From Spirodela intermedia (Eukaryota; Streptophyta; Magnoliopsida; Alismatales; Araceae): a stretch of 64,000 nucleotides of DNA. Below the pieces are notes generated by a model that was not told the origin of the DNA, ran no database searches, and worked only from the letters and a program-made list of their open reading frames with translations. The stretch's first letter is position 1; each line of letters starts with the position of its first letter. The stretch is from positions 9,770,231 to 9,834,230 of the forward strand of contig LR746269.1 of the NCBI GenBank assembly GCA_902729315.2, given 5' to 3'. Both the position numbers and the translations under genes were made by a program. Below are positions 12,375 through 29,947 of the stretch, piece by piece.

Positions 12375-15300
12375 AGAGACCAGGGTGACGTTGACCGAGC
12401 TGCATCACTGTCTCCACTCCTTTCTGTTTTTCTGTTTCCCTCCCTCGTCGATAGGGTTGATGAGATGAGTTGAGATGACGCTTTCAAAAATAATGAAAGC
12501 GAAACAATAATACTCGTTTATTCGAGCTTCACCACCATTAATGGCGGATACCGCCCATGGACTGTTCCTGTTCCACACCAATATAGACACGGCAATTCGC
12601 AAGAATAATACTAGAAAAAGGGAGGGAGAAAAGGGAGAATTAGTGACGATCTTCTAGTAGAAAATTCCCGGGAAGAATACTAATCTGGCCCCGTCAGCTC
12701 CATCCACCGAGAAACCCACCTTTGAACGGTCGGCAAGTAGTCGGGTGGAGCCGCTAAATCGACTCGTACCTCCATTACCGAGGAAATCAGAATTCAACAA
12801 CCCTTTTCTGCAGAGCCATCGGATTGAACTAACCTACAGATCAGACCCGCCATTCGCCTTTCGGGGTCTCCAAGCCATAGCCCAACCAGGCAAGCCAGCA
12901 AGCCTGGAAAGGGATTCCTCCTCCTAAATAGAAATATTCTTCTCCGTTACGGGAGAGCAGCAACTAAAGTGCGCCGTGGGTCATCAATATCCCTTCTTGG
13001 GCAGCCGTACCCACACGGTTGGCCTCAAGACCAGTTCTTGGGGACAAAGCTACCCGTCACAATGAATTAATTTTACTTTAGTCTAGCATATATTAATTCG
13101 ATATTAAGCGCTTGGTATGGAGGATACTATAATTTTTTTCTCTAAACTTTGCAAACGAACTCACAAGCCCCCACCTATCAGTTCTAATCTTTGAGTGAGA
13201 GAGAGAGAGAAAGAGAGATGTGAGAGATGTTCACACTCCTTGTGAACTGGTGGGGATGTGTGACGACCCAAAGCGTGGAGGCCAAGCATCTGCGTAAACT
13301 CCGGCCCCCTCAGATGAGGCAGCGTATGCGCATGCGAGATTCAGTCTGGTGTGGCACAGGGCACGCCACGCAGTGACAATGCACACAATGGCACGTGCGA
13401 AGGCACCAATGCATTCAGTGGGTGGGCATTACAGACCTAATAGGATGACGATCAGCGACTATGAACCTCATTGCCTGGAGGATGGAAGCATCAACCAGTA
13501 CGCACGCAGTGGGCACATATGGCGGGGGCGCATTGAGAGATTGCGGAGCGAGATTTTCATGCGTCGATTTTGGAGGTGATGTGTAGTGGTGGTAGACAGG
13601 ATAGATGGCACTGGTACGCATCTTGTGCAACGCAAGCGTGTGGCGTGCAATCAACAAGTGTTAGGGCTTGCATGGCACGAGATACACGATTGATAGGAAT
13701 GTTTCCAGGTGTGATTGCTGGACTGACTGCGCTGGTGGCGTGTGATTAGTGGGACAAGTCTCATGGGGTGTGTGCATGAACAAAGAAATGATAAGGTTGG
13801 TAGAGAGACATGCACGTGTATCCAACTCTTTCTAACATTTTCTATCAAAGCTAAGGGTTAGGAGATTGCAATGGAATGTGACTAAGGTGAGCACAAGGCA
13901 GGATTGTTTGTATATGAGCTTGTAGCGTGTATGGAACTATTTAGGGTATTCAAACACTAATATACTTTATGGAATAATTATGTAGGGAGTGCTAAAAATG
14001 GTGTTTATAATAATGTTGTCATCACACCAACCCCCCATAACTATTTTGGGGGAACCTCATTAACTCTCGAAGCGTTGATGGTGAATGTGAGTGTGAGCTG
14101 ATGTACCTCAGCCCACCATCAATTAACTAATTTTAACAGTCATTGTACCAATTTTGGAGCCCACAATCTTTTCTTCGAGCAATGAGTGTCTAGGTTGGGC
14201 CCAACACAAACACCAAAAGATATGCACATCAAAGTTGTCAACTTAGGCAAAAATATGCTGATTAATGATGCATATGATACTCATTTCCATCTTGTAAGCT
14301 ATATGATTCCAACATCACTGTATTTATAGATTTATTAACCAATGCCTAGGTGATAATCTTTTTGTATTCTTCATAGTAACCAATGTGAGCAAGGTAGCTT
14401 GGGAAGAATTATAGCTATTTTCAATAGTGTAGCCATGCGATGAGTTATTTGAAATAGGTGTCTGCGCACCAGAAGAGGCTCGTTGGTTTGTCATCGATGC
14501 ATGCGCATGCATCCAAATATGAGGCATCAAAAGATGCACATACAGTCCTACATGTATGAGAGCACGTGCAATAATTTAATGTTTTAAAGTATTTTAGGGA
14601 ACATTAATAAAGTTGTCTATGTGCTTTTTATTTTACTAATACGACCCACTACAAGTTCCACTATGATCGAGTGTTAAAGAAGAAAAAATCAATATTTTTT
14701 TATACATATTTTACAATGTAACATTATCATTTCACTCACATATGCCTTTTTCAACATTAAAACTAAGAAGATTTAAAAAAAAAAAAAAAAAAGACACACA
14801 CGCACGCACACACTGAAAGATTCCATACCCAGGCCGTAGTTGTCCAAGTTATGGGGCATGGTAAGCTTAAGCCCCATACCCAAAACTAATCAATGCGTTT
14901 AAATATAACTTGGGCTCAATTAAGACAAAGATTGTTAAGTACCAAGTCTGATTTAGGCAGACAGCTCACACAAATGGCTCAGTGCACTAGTGGGTAACGT
15001 AGCTCGTGGGCTCAATCCTCGTCATCCTACCATAGAGGAGTTGAAGGATGCGTCTACCCAATCCTACGATATGATATTAAATCATGAATTGACTAAGGCT
15101 TCAAAGCTCATCCTTGGGAAAGCATTATATTAAATCGCTCATCTGATTCGAGTAAACTTGACTGATCAGCTGCGCTGAAATAATCCGTCAAGCCAAGGTC
15201 AACAGGAAGCATCCCCCAGCCACTACCAGATAGTTAGCTGGCCGTCTCACCTGTGGTTGCAAAAGGAGTTAGCAGAGGTGGCGGCCGAAGGCTTACCGCA

Positions 15301-15704
15301 GAGCACAGGCACAAACACTGCATGGCACCACAGTTGACCCGCCGGGGCTAATCCACGCCAATTACTTAGTCTTGGGAGCATCCTTGGCTTTCTCCCTGGC
15401 TGAACCCACTAGACTCTCTTAACTTCATCATCAGGTTTAACGCGTTCATACAAATCCTGTCGGACCCCACAAAAAAAAAAAGAAAAAAAGAAAAAAGAAA
15501 AGAAATCAGAGGCCCTCCCTCCCCCACCATCTCCCAAAACCAAAGATGAGAAAGAAAGAACCCCCGTTGAATCGAATCGAATCAGGCGATCACTGAAACA
15601 TGGATCAGCTTTCCTTCACGAGTGTGTGCCTCTCCTGTGAGGCGGTAGTATCCTGTCAGGCTCTCCTCCTCTATGACGGACAATGACGGCTCACTATGGC
15701 CCCC
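12375..15704. other. Intergenic region
   Basis: Between the 3' end of DUF599 and the 3' end of PECT1. 13.2-13.9 kb is moderately GC-rich with short frames open on both strands. 13.9-15.2 kb is AT-rich with poly-A at about 14776-14793 and a possible SINE trace near 14.97 kb. 15.47-15.51 kb is another A-rich run. I see no supported gene. Confidence 0.5.
14965..15030 (+). mobile_element. Possible tRNA-derived SINE trace
   Basis: TGGCTCAGTGC at 14975-14985 resembles a pol III A box, and GGGCTCAATCC at 15008-15018 resembles a B box, at a spacing seen in plant SINEs. The surrounding sequence does not fold as a clear tRNA cloverleaf. No target-site duplication or tail was established. Confidence 0.25.
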
Positions 15705-21010
<5,306 letters not shown>

Positions 21011-24000
21011 CTACCCCTGAGTCGACGCAACAACACCGTCACCATCATCATCATCGTGGGTTAAAAAAGAAGGAGATGGCGGCGGTGGCGGCGGCGGCGG
21101 CGGGAGGAGAATCCGGCCGATGCCCAGGTAGTCTTCGGCGAACTCCTCGTCGTTCTTGCCGAGCATATCCCTGAGGGTGCAATCAACGTTGCGGCCCCGC
21201 AGGAGGCGAAATCTGGGCTCGATCTTCTTCTCCAGGGAGTAGCTGAAGTAGCGCGGGTACTCCACCACGTCCCTCAACGGCCTCCCCATGGCGTTGACCA
21301 AAAACTCCAGCTTGGGCCTCAGGACGGCGCCCACGCTGTACCCCAGGATGGGGGAGAACCTGAACACCATCGACCCCACCTGCCCCTTCGACAGCCCCGC
21401 CTTCATGAGGAACCTCGTCCTACACAGACCACACCCCAAAAAAGAAAGGTGATGATGATGATGGAGTGAGTCAACGGTCCCCTCTCAGACAGACAGAACA
21501 GATACCGCCTTATTTTTATATATATAAAGTCAACGCTAGTTTGTGTGTATGTATGTACCTCGGAAGCAAGGCGCGGTCAACGTCGTAGAGGAGCACCTCG
21601 GGGTACTTCTTGATGACTCGCGGAAGATGGGCGCTCGATATGCCGAGCTCCGTGAGGAAACCGAGCTTCTTCGTCAGAGTCTGCTCCACGTCCGCGGCGA
21701 AGAGCTCCGGGCAGCGGCACAAGATCTTTCCGATGATCTCGTGGTCAAAGCCGACCTCTTCCATAAAAGAGACGACCTGTGACAACGAAGTCGACCCACA
21801 TTCATGGGCGGCGGGGCACATCACAGGAGATTCTCAGGGAGTGCACCAAGATCGAAGGGAATGGGGGGGCGCTGACCTTGAGAAAATCGTCTGGTCTTCT
21901 CAGCAACAGTTGAGGGCTGGTAGTGATGATCTTACCGAGCATCTTACTCGAAACCCCAAGATCACCAAATTGCCTCACCATGATCTTCATTCTGCTGGTC
22001 GAGCATCCCAGTATGTGAGGCCAGCTTCTGACAGCACGGTCGATGCTTGCCTTCCCAACCTGAAAGAAGAGCGAGCATCCATTCTCACTACCAGTACTCG
22101 AGGAATCATCAACACATTATTTGATGTGAGTTGCTGCCATTGGGACAGAAGGAGCATGGTTTGGAAGATCTGTGGATTTTGGTAAAATGATAGCAATACT
22201 AGATCGACAGTCTGCCCTCTAGAGAGCAAGCACTAGGAAGGTAAGAACGGGTACAAGACAAATACCTTTTCAGCTCCCAAGAAACTATGTACTTTGCCGA
22301 TGTTTTCCTGAATGCATGTTGAGAGAATCCAAGGGTATTTCACAAGCATCTTGCCGACATCTTTGCCCTCAGCGCCAACCTGCCATGCAAGAAATAGCAG
22401 AAATATGGTCGATCTTGAAGAGAGAGAGAGATAGAGAGAGAAAGATGATCAATCTTCAAAAACGTGTGGATTTTTCGGAATGAACTAGACACATCAGGTG
22501 TAGAATTACACCAAAAGGAGGAAAATGGAGAGCAAAAGCTTATTCACCATTTGCCATCATCAGCAAGTACATATCAGCAAGCGAACCGATAAACTTTCTG
22601 TCGAGGTGTATCTGAGTCAGGTTAGCTGTGTATCTAAGATGTTCGCACCTGAACTTCTGTCTATCATTGACATGTCAAAAGCTAACAATTTTCAGAAGTA
22701 AATCGCTAAAGACCATTTTTCCTGTAGATTCAACATTTACCAAACGACTGAGATTAATGCTCCATAGATTCGTAGCCTTTCAATTCTTCACTGTTTGGAT
22801 GATCAAATTAGTTTACACTTTCCTTCAGGGTCATATTGATCCCCGGAACATTTTCATTTATATCAATTAAGTAACTAGAAGATCCTTTGAAATTTAACTC
22901 TTTCTTAATCAGGCAGAGTGTTCATATCCAGCACCTTCCGTATCAGCAACTAGTTTTCATAAAAAGTCTTCAATCCAGATTATCCCGTTCTTCTTCTCAT
23001 AGAAAATAGGTAGTGCATACATTATGTGAGGCGCATAGAAATTGTCGAAAATAAAAAATCAGTTTTCATCCAAAGTAATGCTGAAAACAGACAGTGATAC
23101 TTCTACATTCAGAAAGATAATTGATTAATAAGGATATAAGTACGCATAAGCATGAATACCTGGCTTAATCTGTCAATTCTTGGCTTGATATCATCCTCAA
23201 TATCATGAAAAATAAGGGGAGGGAATAACAAAAGTACATCCCTAACGCATTCTCTGGTGACACCAACATCTTCAAGAACATCGATTAGGGGTCGTAATTG
23301 CTTGTCAACAGAACATGAAAGAAGCTGCGGAAATGATTCAACCAGGCAGGGTAAAGATGTATCTTTAGATCCCAGCATGTTGAGACCACCTCGTTTTGCT
23401 TCCATCTGATGAAAGTGATAAAAACATCAAGTTAGAAGCGATAAAAATTACGAAAATCGTAGCTATAAAAAGGGGTAAAATTCAGTCTTTCAATCAAAGC
23501 AATTCATACATAGGTCATACCTTTTCGAAAAAAGATAATGTTTTTTGGATATCCTCATCGATAGTAATTGATAGTTGCATCATCATTCGTTGAGCATTTT
23601 TTCCAATCTGTGACTCATGATCACTGCGCGAAAATAACATTTCCTTCACAAATTTAACCTATCACGAAATGCACGAATAAGCAAACAATGTCCTTCTCTG
23701 GAACAAAAACGCGAAAATAACCCTGATGGACTTAATGACAGTACTAAAGGGAGAAGCATACAATAACTTGATATAAAAAAATCATGAAAAATAATTAGCC
23801 TGAGTAAGCAATTGAAAAAAAAATTATTGTAAAAAAACAGGCTACGTGAGATCACAACAATCCGTCAAAGGAATGCGGAAGACAAGGAAACCTAAAGCTG
23901 TGTTCACCATATTTCAAAAAAAAATTAACAGAAAAGAACATAACAGCGAGAAAGTACATTGAACTCGATTTTGATCAATCAAGTACTTCCATTGCCTGAT

Positions 24001-24960
24001 TAGATTATGACAGAATGTCAAGCATGGATGAAGGTATTTACTCTCAAAATGAACATAGCATTCATTAAGGAAACAGTTAACAACATCATTTTATGTTTCT
24101 GCAAGGAGCGGCAGAAAAATTCGGCATTATCCTGTTCTGACGTCCCCCTGTTATGTCCTCTCATCTTTCAGTCCTACTAAGTTACCGCTCTATCCAGCAG
24201 AAACAATTCAACAGATGGGGGCATAAACACTACGAGTAGAACCAAAGGCTTAAATGACAGGACGCCAAAAATGAACAACATGTCACTTCTGGTGTGAAAT
24301 GCATTCATTTGGAGAAAGTACCCAGAAATATGTTACCTTCTCAATAAGCTCGAGGAGGCTGATGGAGGACACGTACCCAGAAATATGAACAGAAGACGTA
24401 TACCTCAGACCAATGCTCTCGAAGTAAGGGAGAACACCCCTGTCTCCTTTCTTCTTCGCCATCAGATACACCTTCTTCCTGAAGCTAAGCTCAGAGACAT
24501 ATTCTCCTCTGCCCGCTTCATCCTGCCCACCTTCCCCTAACTCCTCCCAGAAACCCCACAGAGAGTGTTCATCGAGTTCCTTAACATTGCCCATCAGCAT
24601 CTCCAGATACTTTGGGCATTTCGAGACGATCTCCAAGGAATCCTCCCTCGAGGCTCCACACTCCTCCAACAGTTGCACCAGGGCCTCCCTAGCTTCTTCT
24701 TCATCACCTTCTCCTTCCCGGGGAAGCCCTTCGCGGTCGCCCACCGAATCCCAGCCACTCCTCCCGACAGCCGGAGCTGCCCGGACAGAGAGAGCGAATC
24801 CTCTGGCGCCGCACTCACTGCAGAAGATTCTCGCCGGAAGCCGCCGGTGGTACGCGAGGTTCCTGGAAGAGCAAGGGTCAGCGCCGGTGGTACGCGAGAA
24901 TTTCCGACGAGCCTCGACGGAGGACGACAGAGCACGAGCCGACGACACCGTCGACGCCAT
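21011..24960 (-). CDS. mTERF domain protein, probably plastid-targeted, MTERF2-like (643 aa)
   Basis: Mitochondrial transcription termination factor family: helical-repeat nucleic-acid binders that act in plastid or mitochondrial gene expression. Seven exons: 24337-24960, 23521-23658, 23160-23405, 22266-22379, 21877-22059, 21559-21776 and 21011-21419, all in phase. The Ser/Arg/Ala-rich start (MASTVSSARALSSSVEARR) looks like a transit peptide. An upstream in-frame ATG at 24993 would add 11 residues. Typical mTERF repeat words recur: VRSWPHILGCS, IITTSPQLLLRR, ILCRCPELFA, VIKKYPEVLLYD, VFRFSPILGYS and VVEYPRYFSYSLEKKI. The segment ECGASREDSLEIVSKCPKYL with DEHSLW reminds me of plant MTERF2 (EMB2219), a moderate-confidence assignment. 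The C-terminus is odd: a run of nine prolines, then a HDDDDGDG stretch. A shared trait of this subgroup or a local expansion are both possible. Confidence 0.92.
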
Positions 24961-24993
24961 TCCCCACTCCCCTCCCCCACCTCCACCGATCAA

Positions 24994-25642
24994 ATCCTCA
25001 AATCCCCATCGACGACGATGGTCAAAACCCTACCTCATCTTCGAACAAAAAAAAGATCCGCGCGAGCCTAGAATAAAAAAATAAAATAAAATAAAATAAA
25101 AAATCTGTGAATGCATTCGCCAGGTCCACACGAGACGCCATTACCCCCCTTTTTCCAACAAATTACGTACTTGCCACGCAGCCCAATGGCTCGCTCACTG
25201 ACGGACGTTATTACCAAGCGGTATCGGATTCGGCGGGTATGAGTTTATAAAGTGTATACATAAAACTAATATTAATTTCCTACGGAATAAATAATTTAAT
25301 AATTAGAGCCAGAAAGACCGAGAAAAACTCCTCCCAGAGGGTTTTCGATCACGGAAAATCCCACTACATGGCCCGTCGGATATAATTAATAATTGTGCTA
25401 GAAATAAAAGCTTTTCAGAACAAAACCAAAAAAATAAAAAAATCCAAGCATAATTAAGTAAATAAAAACCCATCATCCGATAATTTATTAGAACATAAAT
25501 CACCAGAAAATAATATAAGCGATGGAAAAAAGTCTCTTATTTTCTTCATCATTTCATCAATAAACCTTCATCAATGGAATCATACTATTACCAAGAAGTC
25601 CAAGGATCCTGCAGCTTCTCTCAGTCTCAATCCTTCCGGAGA
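24994..25642. other. mTERF upstream region and 3' flank of the AIG2-like gene
   Basis: AT-rich, with an (AAAAT)n-like run at about 25074-25100. It should contain the mTERF promoter and the 3' untranslated region of the AIG2-like gene. No gene is seen. Confidence 0.6.
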
Positions 25643-28600
25643 TCAGAGGGGCGCGTTGGGTTCTGCGGCCACATACTCTTCGATGAATTTCTCAACCACC
25701 TCCAGGAATTCCTCGAGATGCTGCTCTCTCCATGCCTAGGAAAGTCAAAAGTGTGAGGTGAGGCTCTGGTCAACTCTCTACTCCATGTTGTAATCCGATG
25801 TTCTTCGTCGTCATGTAATTCCTCCCTGATTTAGATGTTTGCAAATAAATACATGCTCGAATATTAAACAATCCACATTGTTTCTATGGTGAGGAAATTA
25901 GTGAACTAAATCTGCTGTTTAAAAGAGGGTTCAGGTAAGTTGGGGATGAGTATCCCCGGACTTGAGACAGAGCGTCTTTGTGCATTGCGCGTTGACTATT
26001 ATTAGTTGGGAGGAACAGTGGAACAAGGGGGAAGCATCGCATGAACAATGATGAAAATCCAATTCAACAGATAGATTGGGAGTCTTAGAAAGTCAGCCGG
26101 TGGATAAAGAGGAGGAAGGATACTTACATTGAAATCCCAGTCTCCCTCCAATTTTGGGTCATCTTTCTCGACCCAGACATATGTATAAGCGAGCAACGTC
26201 CCCGGATGATCCTACAACACGCCGACGTTAGTAACAGGAGAGTAAGAAACAGTCACAGATGCTGCAACCAGGAGGCTTGACCTGTCAGTTTGCTCGCTAT
26301 TTTATTGTTTTGAGTCACAAAAAAAAAATAAAAAATTAAACTATTTCGATTATTTCAAAACATGCTATTTTATCACGAGGAGGAGAACCATCAGTGACCA
26401 GAAAGACCGCAATCCAGACGAGAACAAGGCTTATCAATATTTTCGGAATAAAAAGAAAATGAATATCTCATTATGACCTTCAATGAACCAACAAAAAATT
26501 GGGTAGGGCTGGAAGACACGTTTTAGGCACAATACAACTCAAAAGAATATTTATAATTAAAAATCCAATAAAATAAACTATAATCTGTGATATGACTAAT
26601 AGAAAGAACACAATTCATAAAACGTGACTCTTCTTCAACATACCCTTCACCATAATGGTAGTCATAAGAATGTTAAGCAAAGTTTCTAAAGAAAAACTCC
26701 AATTCCAGTGGACAAGGTTGTTAAACGCAATAGCACAGGAGATGAGATGTTCTAGGGATGACATGACATATATTTTTGAAATTTTGAGATAAGCACATGG
26801 ATTTTTGTAGATATAAAATCATCAAAGAAATGTTACACGTATTAAGTAATCAGATAAACTTGGGGAATGTTTGGCTCAGAATATAATGTAACTCGGTCCT
26901 TATTTGACATGCGTACTGGACTAGAGATACCAGCGGTTTCAAAATTAATAAGGAATCAGTTCGCAAAATCTAATTAAAAATCCCATCAGAACAATTATAA
27001 ACGGAAACCCTGTACGTTCTCAGATATTATTTGCCTCCCAGTTAGAACCACTCCAATAGGAAAGAGTACAAACGTGTTTTTTTTTTTTTTTTTTGGTCAG
27101 TCTTGTAGTAAAAAGCTTACTATCAGTAGCTTAGTAGTAAGTTATTGCTTAATGTGAGAAAAATTCTATGATTTCAAGCTATGCCAGGAATACAGTTTAG
27201 AAGCAGCAAACTAAGAGACTTCATTATTCGTCACAGAAGGTACATATGAATAATTGAAAATTCTTACCATCCCAGAAACCTCCACAACGCTTCTCTCGTA
27301 TTCAAAATCCTCAAAAACATCAAATATACCCAGTTCAATGTCTGTGATACCCAACAGAACCTGCATCAAAGATGACATTAATCAAAATGTGAAGAGGGTA
27401 CAAACCAACACCTATGAGTATCTTCTTAGAGAACTGGAATCTTATGGAGAAGGTTCTTCTTAAAAGAAACAAGAGAGTTGAATCGATATGACCATGTAGA
27501 AATTTCAAAAAGGAGAAAATCAAGAGCGATGCCAAAAATTGAGGAAAAGACCTGTCTGGCTTTTATCCCTGAATCGGTATGTATTGACAATGATGATAGC
27601 GATGAGAAGGGATACGGCATCGCATTAATGTAAGTAGATCATGATGCCAGAACGATACATAAAATGAAGGTGCCGGGAATGGCAGAGTCAGATAGCAGAA
27701 ACCTGGTAAGTGGTGCAGCCTTCTTATAGGAAAACGAAGAAAGCTTATAAGGTTGCAAATAAAATCTGTGAGTGTGACCAGCAAACCATTGGGCTGACGG
27801 TATAGGCAAGGTCTCTATGCAACCACTGAAGAATTTTTTTGGTTTACCAATGCAACTACATGTGAATTAGGAGGAGAAGGAAAAAAACAGATGCATGGGT
27901 CATTTTTTAACCAGGAGAAAGCTACATGTCAACATAATAGAAAGCAGATGCATATTGACACCAGGGTTATACTATGCAATGGTAAATTCTATGATACATG
28001 GTTTCCAGGATGTCAATATTTTGACTGAGACCCTTTCAGAATCCACAACGCGCTTACAGTAATGTAGAAATATTAACATAGTAATTTTATGAGAAGGTGC
28101 ACTGCATGGCAATGACGACATATTTAGGTCAGACCATCAGTAAAAAAGACACCTTATGCATCACCTAGTGTTAACAGTATTCTGAAGAAGTTTTTCACTG
28201 AAAGCCTACAAACTTTAGGTAACCTTACACGATAACGAACCTCACCTTTCCATCGACCTTCTTGTTTTCCACAGGAATTATTGCTGGATAGCTGCACCCT
28301 TTAATACTAAACCTTTGACTGTATGATGGCAATAATTTATTAGTAGGCGCTTTAAAATAGCCACATAAGTAAACGAGTGGTAACTTTATCAATGGAGTAT
28401 TCGCGGAAGGATTGTCCCACAATTTTTTAGGAGATATACAGCATGCTAAAATATGGGCAGATATCTACAACCCGAGGATATTTGGTCTCAGGTAAACAAT
28501 GAGGAATCTATTATTGAAGAAAAACGGGTTACTTCGCTACAGAGGAATCACTAAACCTTGATGTTTGCCATCATCCGACCCCCCAGCAAAGTTCCTGATG

Positions 28601-29362
28601 GACTACAACAATACTACCTATAGGATGCCTCAACAGGAAATGGAAATTCGAAGGGTGTCAATTCGGTGAATGCGTTGACCTGTGAAATTCAAACGTGAAA
28701 ACATTTTCTACGTGTATATAGACTTTTACGATTGGCTAAGTGGTAAATTTATGGACGAATTTTATGATTAGTTATACAAGGAGCGCCACTTTGGAAGATC
28801 ACTGAGTAGAGTATAAGAGAAAAGTTTGGGGGTCTTAACCGCGGCTTAAATAGCGTGGGATGCTTCACATTTCGTAATTTAACAGACGAACATTTGGTAG
28901 AAACTCAGCTAAAAAATAGATGATAGAAATTGACACTGAGGAAAGAGAATTCCGAGGAAACCGATGCTGGAGGATTTCATCATCCAGAGCCTTGCTTAGT
29001 TATCTCCGCATGCGTCGCCGAACAGACTGAAGCAAACGTATGCACATGCCTAACGTGTGCATGCATGTGTGAGAGCGAATGGGAAAACAGTCCACAAATC
29101 GACGACAAGATACTTTGCGGGAAACAGAAAGAGAACTGAGAACAAAATCCGAGGGACGATGTAAATGGGGAACGAAGCAGAGAGAGCGATGCGGAAAGAG
29201 GGGAGAGACGCACTAGCCATGGAGGACGGCCGGGGAGGAAGGAGGGACGCGCTTGAGGAGAACCCCGACGATCTCATTCTCCAGCAGGGTCCCGTATACG
29301 AAGACGTTGTGCCGACCGACGCCGGTGCCGGCCAACGGAGGAACGGAGCCGACGCTCGACAT
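25643..29362 (-). CDS. AIG2-like protein, gamma-glutamylcyclotransferase fold (163 aa)
   Basis: Member of the AIG2/GGCT-like family, named for avrRpt2-induced gene 2; relatives are gamma-glutamyl-amine or gamma-glutamyl cyclotransferases, but the substrate of the plant AIG2-like proteins is not settled. Five exons: 29214-29362, 28246-28318, 27268-27360, 26128-26211 and 25643-25735, all in phase. The first exon holds NVFVYGTLLENE, with the family YGTL loop at residues 23-26. It continues to HGYQRFSIKGCSYPAIIP and VLLGITDIELGIFDVFEDFEYER, where the family's catalytic glutamate is expected. Then come LLAYTYVWVEKDDPKLEGDW and a C-terminal helix EQHLEEFLEVVEKFIEEY. Length is as usual. The neighbour downstream on the window map is a second protein of the same fold. 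Confidence 0.95.
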
Positions 29363-29947
29363 TCTTCACCGCCCCCGCACCGTCCTCCCCTCGCAGACGC
29401 CGGACACCGACAGGAACCGCTTGATTGGCGGCTCCTATCCAATGAAAAGGGGAGGCAACCGGAGATGACGAATGCAGGTGTATATATAACATGTATTTAC
29501 ATATTTATATATTCACGCTTGCTTGTGAGAAGTGAGCAAGTAAGCACCACTCGTCTGTCACGTTTCTAGAACGTGCTTATCTGTACCATTGTTAATTCAA
29601 ATTATTCAAAATTATATCTTAATATATAATTATATATTCACGCTCAATTACGTCATCAAGAAGACATGGCGCCCGCCCGCCGCCGCCGCCGAGGGCGGGT
29701 AGGGCAGGGGCGAGCAACCAGATGAAGGAAAAGAAGGAAGAAGAGAAGCCGAGTTGGGTATCGATCAGATCTGAGTATTATTCCTCCGGTGAAGCCGGCG
29801 GAGGAAACCGAGGGCAAAGCTTGGACGAGGCAGAGGGGAGTTGCGCACCATCCAGTGCGGCCATTAGTCTCTCGCCGTGAGCTGAAAATGGCGGGGCGTG
29901 GTGGAGAAGAGCATGAGCGGCGAAGGAAGCATCTCCGTGGAGCTTCT
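29363..29947. other. AIG2-like upstream region and ChaC-like 3' flank
   Basis: Only 585 bp separate the AIG2-like start from the ChaC-like stop, on the same strand. 29475-29650 is AT-rich, with TATATAT and TTATATATTCA words that may serve the AIG2-like promoter. 29660-29947 is GC-rich and likely includes the ChaC-like 3' untranslated region. Confidence 0.5.

Noticed and set aside
13259-14050. Solo LTR starting TGTGACGACCC
   Set aside because: The start resembles some plant LTRs, but I found no matching end, second copy or target-site duplication.
14965-15030. Functional tRNA gene
   Set aside because: The promoter-like boxes are present but arms do not pair into a cloverleaf.
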